Program-made: the position numbers and the translations under genes
Assembly: GCA_024637015.1 (NCBI GenBank)
Contig: JAGXGE010000025.1
Location: 1-48,154 of the forward strand
DNA length: 48,154 nucleotides
Direction: 5' to 3'
DNA from: Aequorivita sp.
GTDB taxonomy: Bacteria; Bacteroidota; Bacteroidia; Flavobacteriales; Flavobacteriaceae
In this document: positions 6,787 to 16,679 of the stretch, in pieces
How the letters are laid out: each line of letters starts with the position of its first letter
Numbering within the stretch: position 1 is the stretch's first letter
The notes under the pieces: model-generated
What the model was told of the DNA's origin: nothing
What the model saw: the letters and a program-made list of their open reading frames with translations, nothing else
The model's database searches: none

Positions 6787-9003
6787 ATGCGGATAATGAA
6801 AAAGAATTTTAAAGTTTTGTTCCTTGCTATTTTTGTTTCGGTGGCTTCTTGCAGTTTCACTACCAAGGAATTTAACGATCCCGATAAAGACAAACTACTT
6901 TTAGACCTTATTTCCTATGTGCTTCAAAAGGGACATTATGACCCAAAAGATGTAAACGATGAGTTTTCGGCAGATGTTTTTGAAAATTTCATTGAAGGAC
7001 TCGATCCTTTAAAAAGATATTTCTTGGCTTCTGATATTGCTGAGTTTAGCAAATACAAAACAGAAATAGATGACCAAATTAAAAATAAAGACCTTTCTTT
7101 TTTCGATTTGGTTTACAGCCGTTTCCAGGAACGCATGGAAGATGTGAAAAAAATCTATCCTGATGTTCTCAGTAAGCCTTTTGATTTTAATGAAAAGGAA
7201 ACCATTAATGTAGATTATGACAATCTTGCTTATGCGACATCATTAAATGATCTTCAATCACGTTGGAAGAAGCAACTAAAATTCACAACACTTTCTGGAT
7301 ATTATGATTTGGTAGAAGAGCAAAAAAACAAAGAGCAAAGCATTTCCTCTTCCAAAGGAACCAAAGCTAAGGAAGCGGTGGATTCTTCTGAAATTTCAAA
7401 AAAATCAAAGACTGAGACTGACGAGCCATTCAAGCCAAAGCCTTTGGCAGATCTTGAGAAGAAAGCTCGCGAAACCACAAAAAGTTCTTTGGACGAATAT
7501 TTTGATTTCACTAAAGATTTAGAAAGAAAAGATTATTTCGCAATTTATTTGAACACAATAGTGGAAGAGTACGATCCGCACAGCAATTATTTTGCCCCTC
7601 CCGAAAAAGATAGGTTCGACTTGCAAATGTCCGGTAAACTAGAAGGTATAGGAGCTAGGCTTCAAAAGAAAAACGATTACATAACCGTTATCGAAATTAT
7701 TAGCGGTGGTCCAGCATGGAGAAGTGAAAAAATTGAAGTGGGCGATGCCATTATGAAAGTAAGGCAAGAAGGTGAAAAAGATGCTGTAAGTATTGTTGGA
7801 ATGCGCATTGATGATGCAGTGAAACTTATAAAAGGCCCAAAGGGCACCAATGTAACCTTGACAATTAAAAATGTTGACGGTACCATCTCAGATAAAACCA
7901 TAACCCGTGATGTGGTAGAGCTTGAAGAAACGTATGCAAAATCATCGCTTATTGAAAAGGAGGATCGCAAATTTGGACTTATAAACTTGCCGCAGTTCTA
8001 TTTTGATATGGAAAATTATAAGGAGCGCAATGCCGCAACTGATGTTAAAAAAGAAATTATCCGTTTAAAAGAAGAAGGAATGGAAGGTCTTGTTCTTGAT
8101 CTTCGTGATAATGGTGGTGGTTCTTTACGCACAGCAGTAGATATAGCAGGGCTTTTTATTAAAAAGGGCCCAGTTGTGCAGGTTGCTTCAACAGGAAACA
8201 AAGAAGTGCTTGAAGACAAAAACAGCGAAATAGTTTGGGACGGTCCCTTAGTTATTTTGGTGAACGAACTTTCTGCTTCCGCGTCTGAAATTTTGGCGGC
8301 GGCAATGCAGGATTACAAACGAGCCATTATTATAGGTAGTAAGCAAACCTACGGAAAAGGTACGGTTCAAAACGTTATCGACTTAAATCAATGGCTGCGA
8401 AAAAACGATTTGGGCGACATGGGAGCTTTGAAAATTACTTCCCAAAAATTCTATCGCGTAAATGGAGGTTCCACCCAGTTGGAAGGAGTGAAGAGTGATG
8501 TGGTAATGCCGGACCGTTACAGTTATATTGATATTGGCGAACGTGATTATGCAAATCCACTGCCTTATGATAAAATTGATGCTGCAAAATATGACCTTTG
8601 GGATGGATATATAGATTACGATGAAACGATCCAAAAAAGCAAAGAACGAATGGATAAAAATGAACAGTTGTCATTAATCGACGATAATGCAAAATGGATA
8701 AAAGAGCGCAGGGACGAAAAAGAAGTAAACATGAACTTTAAAGATTACAGCGCAGAAATTGAGCAACGCAAAAAGGAAACCAAACGTTTTGATGCAATAG
8801 ATGAATATGACAACCACTTAACTTTTGAATCACTGCCTTATGAAACTGCTTTAATGAAGCAAGACACCACTTTGTCTGAAAAACGTAAAAGATGGCACAA
8901 AAATCTGAGTAAGGACATGTATGTGGAAGAAGCAGTGCATGTGCTTGAAGATTTAAAGTTAAACAACATCAAAGCTAGAAAAGTAGCTGATATTAAAAAC
9001 TGA
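6787..9003 (+). CDS. Carboxy-terminal processing protease (Tsp/Prc type, S41)
   Basis: The 738-residue envelope protease trims or degrades periplasmic proteins from their C-terminus. The start gives MRIMKKNFK and a lipobox VASC (Cys22), so it is probably a periplasmic-facing lipoprotein; a start at 6796 is equally good. In order: an N-terminal Tsp helical domain (about 30-230), a Ser/Lys/Glu-rich linker, a PDZ domain (about 255-345), the S41 core with NELSASASEILAAA (Ser cluster 496-500) and TYGKGTVQ (Lys524) forming the Ser-Lys dyad, and a C-terminal Tsp extension. The length fits the Prc family. Its strand is opposite to surE. Confidence 0.93.
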   Translation: MRIMKKNFKVLFLAIFVSVASCSFTTKEFNDPDKDKLLLDLISYVLQKGHYDPKDVNDEFSADVFENFIEGLDPLKRYFLASDIAEFSKYKTEIDDQIKNKDLSFFDLVYSRFQERMEDVKKIYPDVLSKPFDFNEKETINVDYDNLAYATSLNDLQSRWKKQLKFTTLSGYYDLVEEQKNKEQSISSSKGTKAKEAVDSSEISKKSKTETDEPFKPKPLADLEKKARETTKSSLDEYFDFTKDLERKDYFAIYLNTIVEEYDPHSNYFAPPEKDRFDLQMSGKLEGIGARLQKKNDYITVIEIISGGPAWRSEKIEVGDAIMKVRQEGEKDAVSIVGMRIDDAVKLIKGPKGTNVTLTIKNVDGTISDKTITRDVVELEETYAKSSLIEKEDRKFGLINLPQFYFDMENYKERNAATDVKKEIIRLKEEGMEGLVLDLRDNGGGSLRTAVDIAGLFIKKGPVVQVASTGNKEVLEDKNSEIVWDGPLVILVNELSASASEILAAAMQDYKRAIIIGSKQTYGKGTVQNVIDLNQWLRKNDLGDMGALKITSQKFYRVNGGSTQLEGVKSDVVMPDRYSYIDIGERDYANPLPYDKIDAAKYDLWDGYIDYDETIQKSKERMDKNEQLSLIDDNAKWIKERRDEKEVNMNFKDYSAEIEQRKKETKRFDAIDEYDNHLTFESLPYETALMKQDTTLSEKRKRWHKNLSKDMYVEEAVHVLEDLKLNNIKARKVADIKN

Positions 9004-9018
9004 TATTTGAGTAAACCT

Positions 9019-9052
9019 ATAGCTCGTTTCTTAATGAACCAAGCTATTTTTT
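9019..9052 (+). terminator. Terminator after the S41 protease gene
   Basis: ATAGCT pairs with AGCTAT around a 17-nt loop that contains further pairing, and a T run follows. It lies 15 nt past the protease stop and before the permease gene, so the two are probably separate units. Confidence 0.6.
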
Positions 9053-9066
9053 ACTAAATTTGAAGT

Positions 9067-10173
9067 GTGAAAAACTCCACTTCATTAACCACAATAGCGC
9101 TCCAAAAGTTCAAAAAAAACTTTTGGGGCGTTTTTAGTTTGGGATTTTTAACACTGTGTGTATTGATTGCCATTTTTGCCTATGCTTTGGCGCCAGATAA
9201 TTCACAGAACGCAAACCAAATGCATCTTTCAATACATTCCAAAAATCCAGGGTTTTCAGTTCAAATACTTACTATTCCTGTGGCTGTTGAAGCACAAAAT
9301 CCGCTGTCGATTTTTTTCTTCGGAAAGAAGAATGCAGATACTGAGATTCCTGTTTCAAAATTTTCTCTGAAACAAAATTCCATCGAAATTACTGAGTATA
9401 CAACAGATGGAACTGACGGATTGCAAAAAGAATATGCGCTTTCTCTTTTTCCCAATGCTACATCGGTAAAAGAAATTCCAAACAAATACATTTCAGAAAA
9501 AAAATTCTTGCTCGGGACCGATAAATACGGTCGCGACCTGCTGAGCAGAATGTTGATAGGCATTAGGATTTCATTGGCTATTGGTTTTGTAGCCGTGTTC
9601 ATTTCATTAGTAATAGGAGTCACAATGGGAGCCATTGCCGGCTACTTTGGAGGAAAAGTGGATGCTGCAATAATGTGGCTTATCAATGTTACTTGGTCTA
9701 TTCCAACTTTGCTTTTAGTAATTGCCATAACTCTGGCGCTGGGAAAAGGTTTTTGGCAGGTTTTTATCGCTGTTGGACTAACCATGTGGGTAGAAGTTGC
9801 CAGGGTAGTTCGCGGACAGGTTATGGGGGTAAAACAGATGCAATACGTTACTGCTGCAAGAGCTTTAGGTTTTAATGATTTTAGAATAATCGTAAAACAT
9901 ATTTTGCCAAATAGTATGGCACCGGTAATTATTATCTCGGCCGCCAATTTTGCAGGGGCAATTCTTATTGAAAGTGGACTTTCATTTTTAGGAATAGGAG
10001 CGCAACCGCCAATGCCCAGTTGGGGCGGAATCATAAAAGATCATTATGCTTATATCATTTTAGGAAAACCTTATCTTGCCCTCATTCCCGGACTGGCCAT
10101 TATGAGTTTGGTTACGGCTTTTATGTTAATAGGAAATGCACTCCGAGACGCAATGGATGTAAGAAATGCTTAA
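9067..10173 (+). CDS. ABC transporter permease of the DppC/OppC family
   Basis: The 368-residue inner-membrane subunit starts with GTG (KNSTSLTTIAL follows). It shows the OppC N-terminal helix (about 18-40), then a long polar extracytoplasmic insert (about 45-145) and the binding-protein-dependent transport core with FLLGTDKYGRDLLSRMLIGIR and five more helices. The EAA-loop region is visible as YVTAARALGFNDFRIIVKHILPNS. Such permeases normally pair with a DppB subunit, two ATPases and a binding protein to import peptides; none of these is next to it. The insert is longer than in the E. coli protein. The substrate cannot be inferred. Confidence 0.88.
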   Translation: MKNSTSLTTIALQKFKKNFWGVFSLGFLTLCVLIAIFAYALAPDNSQNANQMHLSIHSKNPGFSVQILTIPVAVEAQNPLSIFFFGKKNADTEIPVSKFSLKQNSIEITEYTTDGTDGLQKEYALSLFPNATSVKEIPNKYISEKKFLLGTDKYGRDLLSRMLIGIRISLAIGFVAVFISLVIGVTMGAIAGYFGGKVDAAIMWLINVTWSIPTLLLVIAITLALGKGFWQVFIAVGLTMWVEVARVVRGQVMGVKQMQYVTAARALGFNDFRIIVKHILPNSMAPVIIISAANFAGAILIESGLSFLGIGAQPPMPSWGGIIKDHYAYIILGKPYLALIPGLAIMSLVTAFMLIGNALRDAMDVRNA

Positions 10174-10183
10174 TTGAATTTTA

Positions 10184-11029
10184 ATGAACCGAAAATACAT
10201 TTACCCTTTAGTAATTATAATTGTAACCGTTGCTTTGTATTATGCCGAAGACTATTTGGGAGAGGAAGATTCTTCTGTTTCCCAAACTTCAAAAACAGCC
10301 AGAAACAATTCTGAGGAATTTGACGATTCATTTCTTCCAAGTTCAACCTCAGGAGAAATAGTAAAACATAACTTTTTTACACTTTCCTATTCCGAAAAAG
10401 ATGAACAGGCAGAGTGGGTAGCCTATGAATTAAAAAAAAGTGAGCTTTCAAAGAACCAATTTGAACGACCTTATTTTATTGAAGATAAAAGCGTGAAAAC
10501 TAAATCTGCAGATTGGCGCAACTATAAACACTCAGGGTATGATCGCGGACATCTTTGCCCGGCAGGCGATAGAAGGAATTCTTTTGAAGCCTACAACGAA
10601 ACCTTTTTAACAAGTAATATTAGCCCGCAGGATCACGATTTTAATGCTGGCATTTGGAACAGATTGGAGCAAAAAGTTCGGTTTTGGGCAGAAAAGTATA
10701 ATGGGGTGTATGTGGTTACTGGGGGTATTTTAAAAGGAAATATGAAAACCATCGGCTATGAAAATGTTTCGGTTCCAAAAGAATTTTATAAAATAGTTGT
10801 GGACGCTTCTGATGGAAATTATAAAGCTATCGCCTTTATTATTCCAAATAAACCTTCAAGTGAATCTTTTTATGAATATTCAGTTTCCATTGATGAAATT
10901 GAAGCCAAAACAGGAATTGATTTCTTTCCGAAGTTGCCGGATTCTATTGAAAATAATTTGGAACAGATGGTTGATTTAAAAGCTTGGGGAAGGAAATATG
11001 GTTCAGTATTCAATAGCAGTCTGCGGTAA
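10184..11029 (+). CDS. Membrane-anchored DNA/RNA non-specific endonuclease
   Basis: A 281-residue protein of the NUC1/EndA family. One hydrophobic segment at residues 5-20 should anchor it or act as a signal peptide, placing the enzyme outside the cytoplasm. The nuclease domain (about 65-270) carries the DRGH motif (Asp120-His123) in YDRGHLCPAGDR, where His is the general base, and the metal-binding Asn region SNISPQDHDFNAGIWNRLE. The gene begins 10 nt after the permease gene and may be in its operon. It may serve nutrient scavenging of extracellular DNA; a role in competition is also possible. Confidence 0.92.
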   Translation: MNRKYIYPLVIIIVTVALYYAEDYLGEEDSSVSQTSKTARNNSEEFDDSFLPSSTSGEIVKHNFFTLSYSEKDEQAEWVAYELKKSELSKNQFERPYFIEDKSVKTKSADWRNYKHSGYDRGHLCPAGDRRNSFEAYNETFLTSNISPQDHDFNAGIWNRLEQKVRFWAEKYNGVYVVTGGILKGNMKTIGYENVSVPKEFYKIVVDASDGNYKAIAFIIPNKPSSESFYEYSVSIDEIEAKTGIDFFPKLPDSIENNLEQMVDLKAWGRKYGSVFNSSLR

Positions 11030-11052
11030 AATTTTATTTCAACTTCAACTTC

Positions 11053-12309
11053 TTACGCGTAATGATAGTTTGAACCATCCAGCTTCACAAAAATAAAAAG
11101 TAAAATAGTAAAACCCCAAAGTGCAGAGCCTCCATAACTAAAGAAAGGAAGTGGAATTCCCACGGTTGGAAAAACACCAGTAACCATCCCAATATTTACA
11201 AAAAAGTGGAGAAAAAGTATTGCGGCAACACTGTACCCATAAACCCTCCCAAACTGTGATTTTTGCTTTTCTGCCCTAAAAATCATTCTAATAATCAATG
11301 CCACAAATAGCAGGACAACAATCATACTTCCCAAAAAGCCCCATTCTTCGCCTACGGTACTAAAAATATAATCGGTATGCTGTTCGGGCACGAAATTGCC
11401 CTTGGTTTGGGTTCCTTGCGTCCAGCCTTTGCCCAACCATCCGCCGTTACTGATGGCAATTTCACTTTGGTTGGTATTGTAGCCAATGCCACGCGCATCC
11501 ACTTCTTTTCCCAAAACAATATTGAAACGGTCACGGTGGTGCTGTTTAAAAACGTTGTTGAAAATGTAGCTCACCGAAAATGCAAACGTGATACAACCAA
11601 TCACAATTAGAACATACTTTAAAATGTTTGGTCGTTTTTTTCTATTTCTAAAAAAAAGAACTCCGGCCAATATCACCACACCAACTGCAACCCAAACCGC
11701 CCCAAAAGCGAGTGTTGATACAAAAAGCATAACTGCAAAAAGGGCTAACAACAAATAAACCCCGTGAAGTCCTTCCCTATATAGTGGAAAAACAAAAGCA
11801 GCATAAATTAACGCACTCCCTGGATCGGGTTGAAGAATGATCAAAACTGCAGGTAGGGCAATAATAATAAGAGCGCCTATCTGGTTCTTTAAATCCTTCA
11901 TATTTGTTTGTATATCACTCACATATTTTGCGAGTGCCAAAGCCGTAGTTGCCTTTACAAATTCACTAGGCTGGATGCTTATTCCTCCGAAATCGTACCA
12001 TGATGTAGATCCGGCAATAGTTTTTCCAAAAATGAAAAGGCCTACAAGTGAAACAAGTGAAATTATATAGATAACACTGGCAAAACGTTCATAGAATTTG
12101 GATTCAATTGCGAGAACAAAAATAATTATCACAATACTCAAACCAATCCAAAGCATCTGTTTGCCATAGATTTGGTCAAAATCGAAAAACCCTTTAGCCG
12201 CATCACTTAAAGAGGCGGAATAGATATTTATCCATCCCATAGAAACTAAAGCGATGTAAATGAAAATCATTAACCAATCAAACCGAACGTAACTTTTGTT
12301 TGCTGCCAT
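11053..12309 (-). CDS. rodA: Peptidoglycan glycosyltransferase RodA (SEDS family)
   Basis: The 418-residue polytopic protein polymerises lipid II into glycan strands of the side wall together with PBP2. SEDS features include a core of about ten helices, [13 protein letters not shown], the [10 protein letters not shown] motif with the conserved Asp, the large loop with [35 protein letters not shown], and the end [16 protein letters not shown]. Its ATG overlaps the stop codon of the pbp2 gene by one base (TAATG), implying coupled translation. It is the last gene of the mreB-mreC-mreD-pbp2-rodA run. No terminator is visible between it and the convergent nuclease gene. Confidence 0.96.
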   Translation of the reverse strand: [418 protein letters not shown]

Positions 12310-14174
12310 TAATGGTTTATTGAAAATGGTTGACCGCTGTAGGGTTTCGCGTATTCAGCTTCAAGACTTCCTTCCAGCACATATTTCTCCATATCGGTAC
12401 GTGTAATTTCTCCTTTCAGATATTTTTCAATCATAAGCCCTGCTATACGTCCTGCCCAACGAGAGCCCCAATAACCATTTTCTACAAATACCGCAATGGC
12501 AATTTTTGGGTTGTCCATTGGAGCAAATGCTATAAAAATGGAATGGTCTGTAAGCTGAACCCGTTTCCCTCCAATTTTGGTGAAATTTTCTGCAGTTCCT
12601 GTTTTTCCGCAAATCTCAATTCCCGGAATTTGTATGGAGGCCGCTGTACCACGTTGATAAACCTGATGCATTCCTTCAACAACCGGATAAAAATTTTCCT
12701 CATCTACCGTTGTGTAATGTTTCTCAGTAAATTTTTTGGGAATGGTATCTGGACCAATTATATTTTTTATGATATGTGGGGTGTAATAATAACCGCGGTT
12801 AGCGATTGCAGCTGTAAAATTCGCCATTTGCATGGGGGTAAGCAAAACTTCCCCTTGCCCGATGGCGTTGGAAATTGTTGCCAAGGAAGACCACCTGTGT
12901 TCTGGGAATTTGTGAATTTTATTATAATAATCTGAGGTTGGTATGTTACCCTTTTTTCCACTGGGAAGGTCGTATCCCAAAAAGTCACCAAGACCAAAAC
13001 TCATAAGATCATTTCTCCAGGCATCAATACCTTCCTGAGGGGTTGGATATTTATCTATGATTCTTTTATATACATTACAGAAATATGCATTACAGCTATT
13101 GGCTATCCCACCAATCATTGAAAGTGGACTAGGGTGGGAATGGCATCCAAGCGTTCGATTGCCATAACGAAAACCTCGATAACACGGAAAGGCATCTTCT
13201 GTGGTGACGGCATTTTCCTGTAGGCCAATAAGCGCAATTAATGTTTTGAAAGGCGATCCTGGGGGATATTCTCCCATTAAAACACGATCGTACAATGGTT
13301 TCCCGATAGTGTCATACCATAACTTTGTGAAATTTTTGGAGCGTTCCCGGCCTACCAATAATGAAGGGTCATAACTGGGTGCAGTAATCAATGCGAGAAT
13401 TTCTCCTGTTTCGGGCTCAATGGCTACAATGCCGCCACGTTTGTGTATCATAAGCTCCTCGCCATACTTTTGAAGTGTAGCATCAATGGTCAATTGAACG
13501 TCATTTCCACGTTGCGGTAGGGTATCAAAAACCCCCTCTTTATAGGGGCCAATGTCTCTATTGAAACGATCTTTCTGAATATATTTTACACCTTTTATTC
13601 CTCGAAGTACCTCTTCATATTCCTTTTCAACCCCAGCAGTGCCAATAAGTTCGCCCATTTGATAGTACGGGTTTTTTTCAATTATGGCGTTGTTTACTTC
13701 GGCAATATAGCCCATCACGTTGGCAGAATGCTCTACTTGATACTCGCGAAGGGAACGGCGCTGAATGTAGAATCCTTCATATTTATACATTTTTTCCGAA
13801 AGGGAAGCGTAATCGGCTTTGTTTAATTGTGGAAGTACTACCGAAGGCAATCTGGGCGAATAGGTTCGTGCTTTTTGAAGAATTTCTTTAAACTCTTCTT
13901 TGGTAATTTTTAATAAACCGCAAAACTCCAACGTATCGAGTGGTTTAACGTCGCGCGGAATTACCATTATATCATAGGAAGGCTGGTTTGAAACCAAAAG
14001 TTTTCCGTTGCGGTCAAACATATAGCCTCGCTGCGGATAATCATACATTACCTTAATTGCGCTATTTTCCGAAAGGGAATCGGGAGAAGCATCATAAATT
14101 TGCAAATAGAAGAGCCGAGCTGAAAAGAGTAAGCCTGTCAACAAAACTAGTGCTATAAGTACAACCTTTCTCAT
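12309..14174 (-). CDS. mrdA: Penicillin-binding protein 2, elongation transpeptidase
   Basis: The 621-residue class B PBP crosslinks peptidoglycan in the rod complex with RodA and MreC. One N-terminal helix (about 4-22) anchors it; the dimerisation domain follows with the YDYPQRGYMFDRNG block. The transpeptidase domain holds the three active-site motifs: SPFK (Ser307 nucleophile, Lys310), SCN (Ser360-Asn362) and KTG (Lys524-Gly526). Its ATG overlaps the mreD stop in an ATGA, a sign of coupled translation. All catalytic residues are present, so it should be an active beta-lactam target. Confidence 0.96.
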   Translation of the reverse strand: MRKVVLIALVLLTGLLFSARLFYLQIYDASPDSLSENSAIKVMYDYPQRGYMFDRNGKLLVSNQPSYDIMVIPRDVKPLDTLEFCGLLKITKEEFKEILQKARTYSPRLPSVVLPQLNKADYASLSEKMYKYEGFYIQRRSLREYQVEHSANVMGYIAEVNNAIIEKNPYYQMGELIGTAGVEKEYEEVLRGIKGVKYIQKDRFNRDIGPYKEGVFDTLPQRGNDVQLTIDATLQKYGEELMIHKRGGIVAIEPETGEILALITAPSYDPSLLVGRERSKNFTKLWYDTIGKPLYDRVLMGEYPPGSPFKTLIALIGLQENAVTTEDAFPCYRGFRYGNRTLGCHSHPSPLSMIGGIANSCNAYFCNVYKRIIDKYPTPQEGIDAWRNDLMSFGLGDFLGYDLPSGKKGNIPTSDYYNKIHKFPEHRWSSLATISNAIGQGEVLLTPMQMANFTAAIANRGYYYTPHIIKNIIGPDTIPKKFTEKHYTTVDEENFYPVVEGMHQVYQRGTAASIQIPGIEICGKTGTAENFTKIGGKRVQLTDHSIFIAFAPMDNPKIAIAVFVENGYWGSRWAGRIAGLMIEKYLKGEITRTDMEKYVLEGSLEAEYAKPYSGQPFSINH

Positions 14175-14680
14175 GTAGACTTTCTATTGAAAAGAATCAT
14201 TGTGCACGCAATGACAATTATAGTAAACAACCCAGAAAACAATGTGCTTTTTAATAATAACAAAATATGTTTAAAGCTAAAAATTTCCAAAGAGAACATC
14301 ACAAAATGGTGCATAAAAACTAAAGAGGCAATATAAGTGAGCTTTTCTATAGGATCCGCTTTTTTGATTTTTACACTGTTATATTCATAACTCACGCCAA
14401 ACGAATATTTTAAAACCACAGGGCGAATGTATGCGATAAATGCACAAGCGGCTGCATGCACGCCTCCTGAATCTTCAAAAATATCTATGGAAAGTCCCAA
14501 AAGAAAGCTAAGAAAAATCAAAAGTCCCTTGTTTCCATCCAACGGGTACATCAAAATGAAAAAGATATACAAATATGGATTTATGTATCCGGCAAGGTTT
14601 ATATTGCTGAGCATCAACACTTGAAGAAAAACAAGTACAATAAACCGGACTATATTTATTAAAATATCATTGTTCCTCAT
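14171..14680 (-). CDS. mreD: Rod shape-determining protein MreD
   Basis: A 169-residue hydrophobic protein with five or six membrane helices. MreD sequences are poorly conserved; identification rests on size, topology, the segment YINPYLYIFFILMYPL, GLLIFLSFLLGLSIDIFEDSGGVHAAACAFIAYIRP, and its fixed place between mreC and pbp2. It helps organise the lateral wall synthesis complex in the inner membrane. Its start lies inside the 3' end of mreC (14-nt overlap). Confidence 0.9.
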   Translation of the reverse strand: MRNNDILINIVRFIVLVFLQVLMLSNINLAGYINPYLYIFFILMYPLDGNKGLLIFLSFLLGLSIDIFEDSGGVHAAACAFIAYIRPVVLKYSFGVSYEYNSVKIKKADPIEKLTYIASLVFMHHFVMFSLEIFSFKHILLLLKSTLFSGLFTIIVIACTMILFNRKST

Positions 14681-15497
14681 CTTCCACTCCTTTCTCTAGC
14701 TCTAAAATTTCTTTGGCTTCGTTGTTTTCTATTAAATACACATGCTCTAAGCTTGTCATATCATTGAAAAGTTGAACATTGACGTAATAATAATTGTCAT
14801 CTTTGTCCAAATCAAAATCTTTTACAGTGCCAATTAAAATACCTTCGGGGAAAATGGTTGAACGGCCACCAGTAATAATAGTATCCCCTTTTTCTAATTG
14901 AGCCAATCGAGGAATGTCAATAAGTTGCACTACGTTTGGATCTTTTGTGTTCCAAATTAAAGAGCCAAAATGACTTGATTTTTTCAGCTTAGCGTTAATC
15001 CTGCTTTTTGTATTAAGTATGGATTGAGCAGTAGCATAATTTTCAGAAACATCGCTTACAATACCCACAATTCCTTTCGAAGAAATCACACCCAAATCTA
15101 TTTTTATACTGTCTCTCTGTCCTTTGTCTAAAGTGAGCTGGTTTTTTGTTTTGGAATAGTTGTTATTGATAACACGCGTCGTGAAATATTTATATTTATT
15201 CGGAAGAATAGTGCTGTCAAGCTTTTCAAAAACGACTGCTTCCTTAAATTGATCCAGTTTCTTTCGCAGCATTAAATTTTCTTGGAATAACTGTTCGTTC
15301 TCTTTTCCAAGATTAAAATAATCTGCTATATTATTTCTGAAAGTATAAACTCCACCGGTTATAAAATTGGAAGAACTTATAAATTTATTGTTGTGATAAT
15401 TGTGAGTTTGAATAGTAAGGCCAACGGAAATTGTAAAAAGCACAGCAAACAACAGGAAATTTTTATTCCGGATGAAGAAAAATATAATCTGCTGCAT
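14667..15497 (-). CDS. mreC: Rod shape-determining protein MreC
   Basis: A 276-residue bitopic protein: one N-terminal membrane segment (about 12-28), then a coiled coil rich in Leu, Glu and Lys (about 60-95), then the periplasmic beta domain with VSSKGIVGIVSDVSENYATAQ and LEKGDTIITGGRSTIFPEGILIGTV. It links MreB to PBP2/RodA. The start precedes a strong signal anchor and no better Met exists. It lies 104 nt after mreB and overlaps mreD. Confidence 0.95.
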   Translation of the reverse strand: MQQIIFFFIRNKNFLLFAVLFTISVGLTIQTHNYHNNKFISSSNFITGGVYTFRNNIADYFNLGKENEQLFQENLMLRKKLDQFKEAVVFEKLDSTILPNKYKYFTTRVINNNYSKTKNQLTLDKGQRDSIKIDLGVISSKGIVGIVSDVSENYATAQSILNTKSRINAKLKKSSHFGSLIWNTKDPNVVQLIDIPRLAQLEKGDTIITGGRSTIFPEGILIGTVKDFDLDKDDNYYYVNVQLFNDMTSLEHVYLIENNEAKEILELEKGVEDEEQ

Positions 15498-15601
15498 TGC
15501 TTTGTGGGGTTAAAATATTCTGTTCTCTAATGTGAGCAACGGCATAAATAGGCAACTATTCTCTTTAAAACTTTTCAGTGAATTAACTTTTTCCGTAAAA
15601 A

Positions 15602-16630
15602 CTATTTAATCAACACGCTTTTATATTTGGCGAGGTTTTTTAAACAAATTCCAGTTCCGCGAACCACAGCTCGTAACGGATCTTCGGCAATATAAACCGG
15701 AAGGTCGGTTTTCTGTGAAAGTCTTTTGTCCAATCCTCGAAGCATAGATCCACCACCAGCAAGATAAATTCCGGTGTTGTAAATGTCTGCTGCAAGTTCT
15801 GGCGGTGTTTGTGATAGGGTTTCCATCACCGCATCTTCAATTCGAAGAATGGATTTGTCCAATGCTTTTGCAATTTCTCTATAAGAAGTTTGTACTTGCT
15901 TCGGTTTTCCGGTAAGCAAATCGCGTCCCTGCACGTCCATTTCGTCTGGCGGAAGTTCAAGATCTTCAGTAGCTGCACCAATTTGGATTTTTATTTTTTC
16001 AGCCGTTCGCTCTCCAACATAAAGATTGTGTTGGGTGCGCATATAATAAACAATGTCATTTGTGAAAACGTCACCAGCAATTTTTATGGATTTGTCGCAA
16101 ACAATACCGCCAAGGGCGATTACGGCAATTTCAGTAGTTCCGCCCCCTATGTCCACAACCATATTCCCTTTTGGTTGCATTATGTCAACACCAATACCAA
16201 TAGCAGCCGCCATTGGTTCGTGGATCAAATAAACTTCTTTTCCATTAACGCGTTCTGCACTTTCTTTTACGGCGCGCATTTCAACTTCTGTAATTCCACT
16301 GGGAATACAAACAACCATTCGCAAAGATGGTTTCAGCCATCTCTTTTTCAATGCAGGAATATCACTGATAAACATATTTATCATCTTTTCACTTGCGTCA
16401 AAATCTGCAATAACTCCATCCTTCAACGGACGAATTGTTTTAATGTTTTCGTGGGTTTTTCCCTGCATCATCGCAGCTTCTCGGCCCACGGCGATTATTT
16501 TTCCAGTAGTGCGATCACGTGCAACAATAGACGGAGCGTCCACAACAACTTTATCGTTGTGGATGATCAGGGTATTTGCGGTACCAAGATCAATGGCTAT
16601 TTCTTCAGTTAGGAAGTCAAAAAATCCCAT
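15602..16630 (-). CDS. mreB: Cell-shape actin homologue MreB
   Basis: The 342-residue cytoplasmic ATPase forms membrane-bound filaments that guide wall synthesis. Actin-fold motifs are clear: phosphate 1 IAIDLGTANTLI, phosphate 2 VVDIGGGTTEIAVIALGGI, and the adenosine motif IYLAGGGSMLRGLD. Length matches the family. It heads the mreBCD-pbp2-rodA cluster and has its own -7 box upstream, although purH lies just before it on the same strand. Confidence 0.98.
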   Translation of the reverse strand: MGFFDFLTEEIAIDLGTANTLIIHNDKVVVDAPSIVARDRTTGKIIAVGREAAMMQGKTHENIKTIRPLKDGVIADFDASEKMINMFISDIPALKKRWLKPSLRMVVCIPSGITEVEMRAVKESAERVNGKEVYLIHEPMAAAIGIGVDIMQPKGNMVVDIGGGTTEIAVIALGGIVCDKSIKIAGDVFTNDIVYYMRTQHNLYVGERTAEKIKIQIGAATEDLELPPDEMDVQGRDLLTGKPKQVQTSYREIAKALDKSILRIEDAVMETLSQTPPELAADIYNTGIYLAGGGSMLRGLDKRLSQKTDLPVYIAEDPLRAVVRGTGICLKNLAKYKSVLIK

Positions 16631-16679
16631 AATTCAAATCGGTGGTATTGAAGGTTAACATGTTAGATTTGGTTTTTAA

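Noticed and set aside
9642-10034. 130-codon frame opposite the OppC-like permease
   Set aside because: Antisense to the transport core and lacking features of a protein.
12330-12935. 201-codon open frame opposite the pbp2 gene
   Set aside because: Antisense to the conserved transpeptidase domain, without start context or motifs; a shadow.
15890-16612. 240-codon open frame on the plus strand opposite mreB
   Set aside because: It lies wholly antisense to a highly conserved gene, has no family features and a Phe/Asn/His-rich composition that mirrors the codons of the opposite strand.
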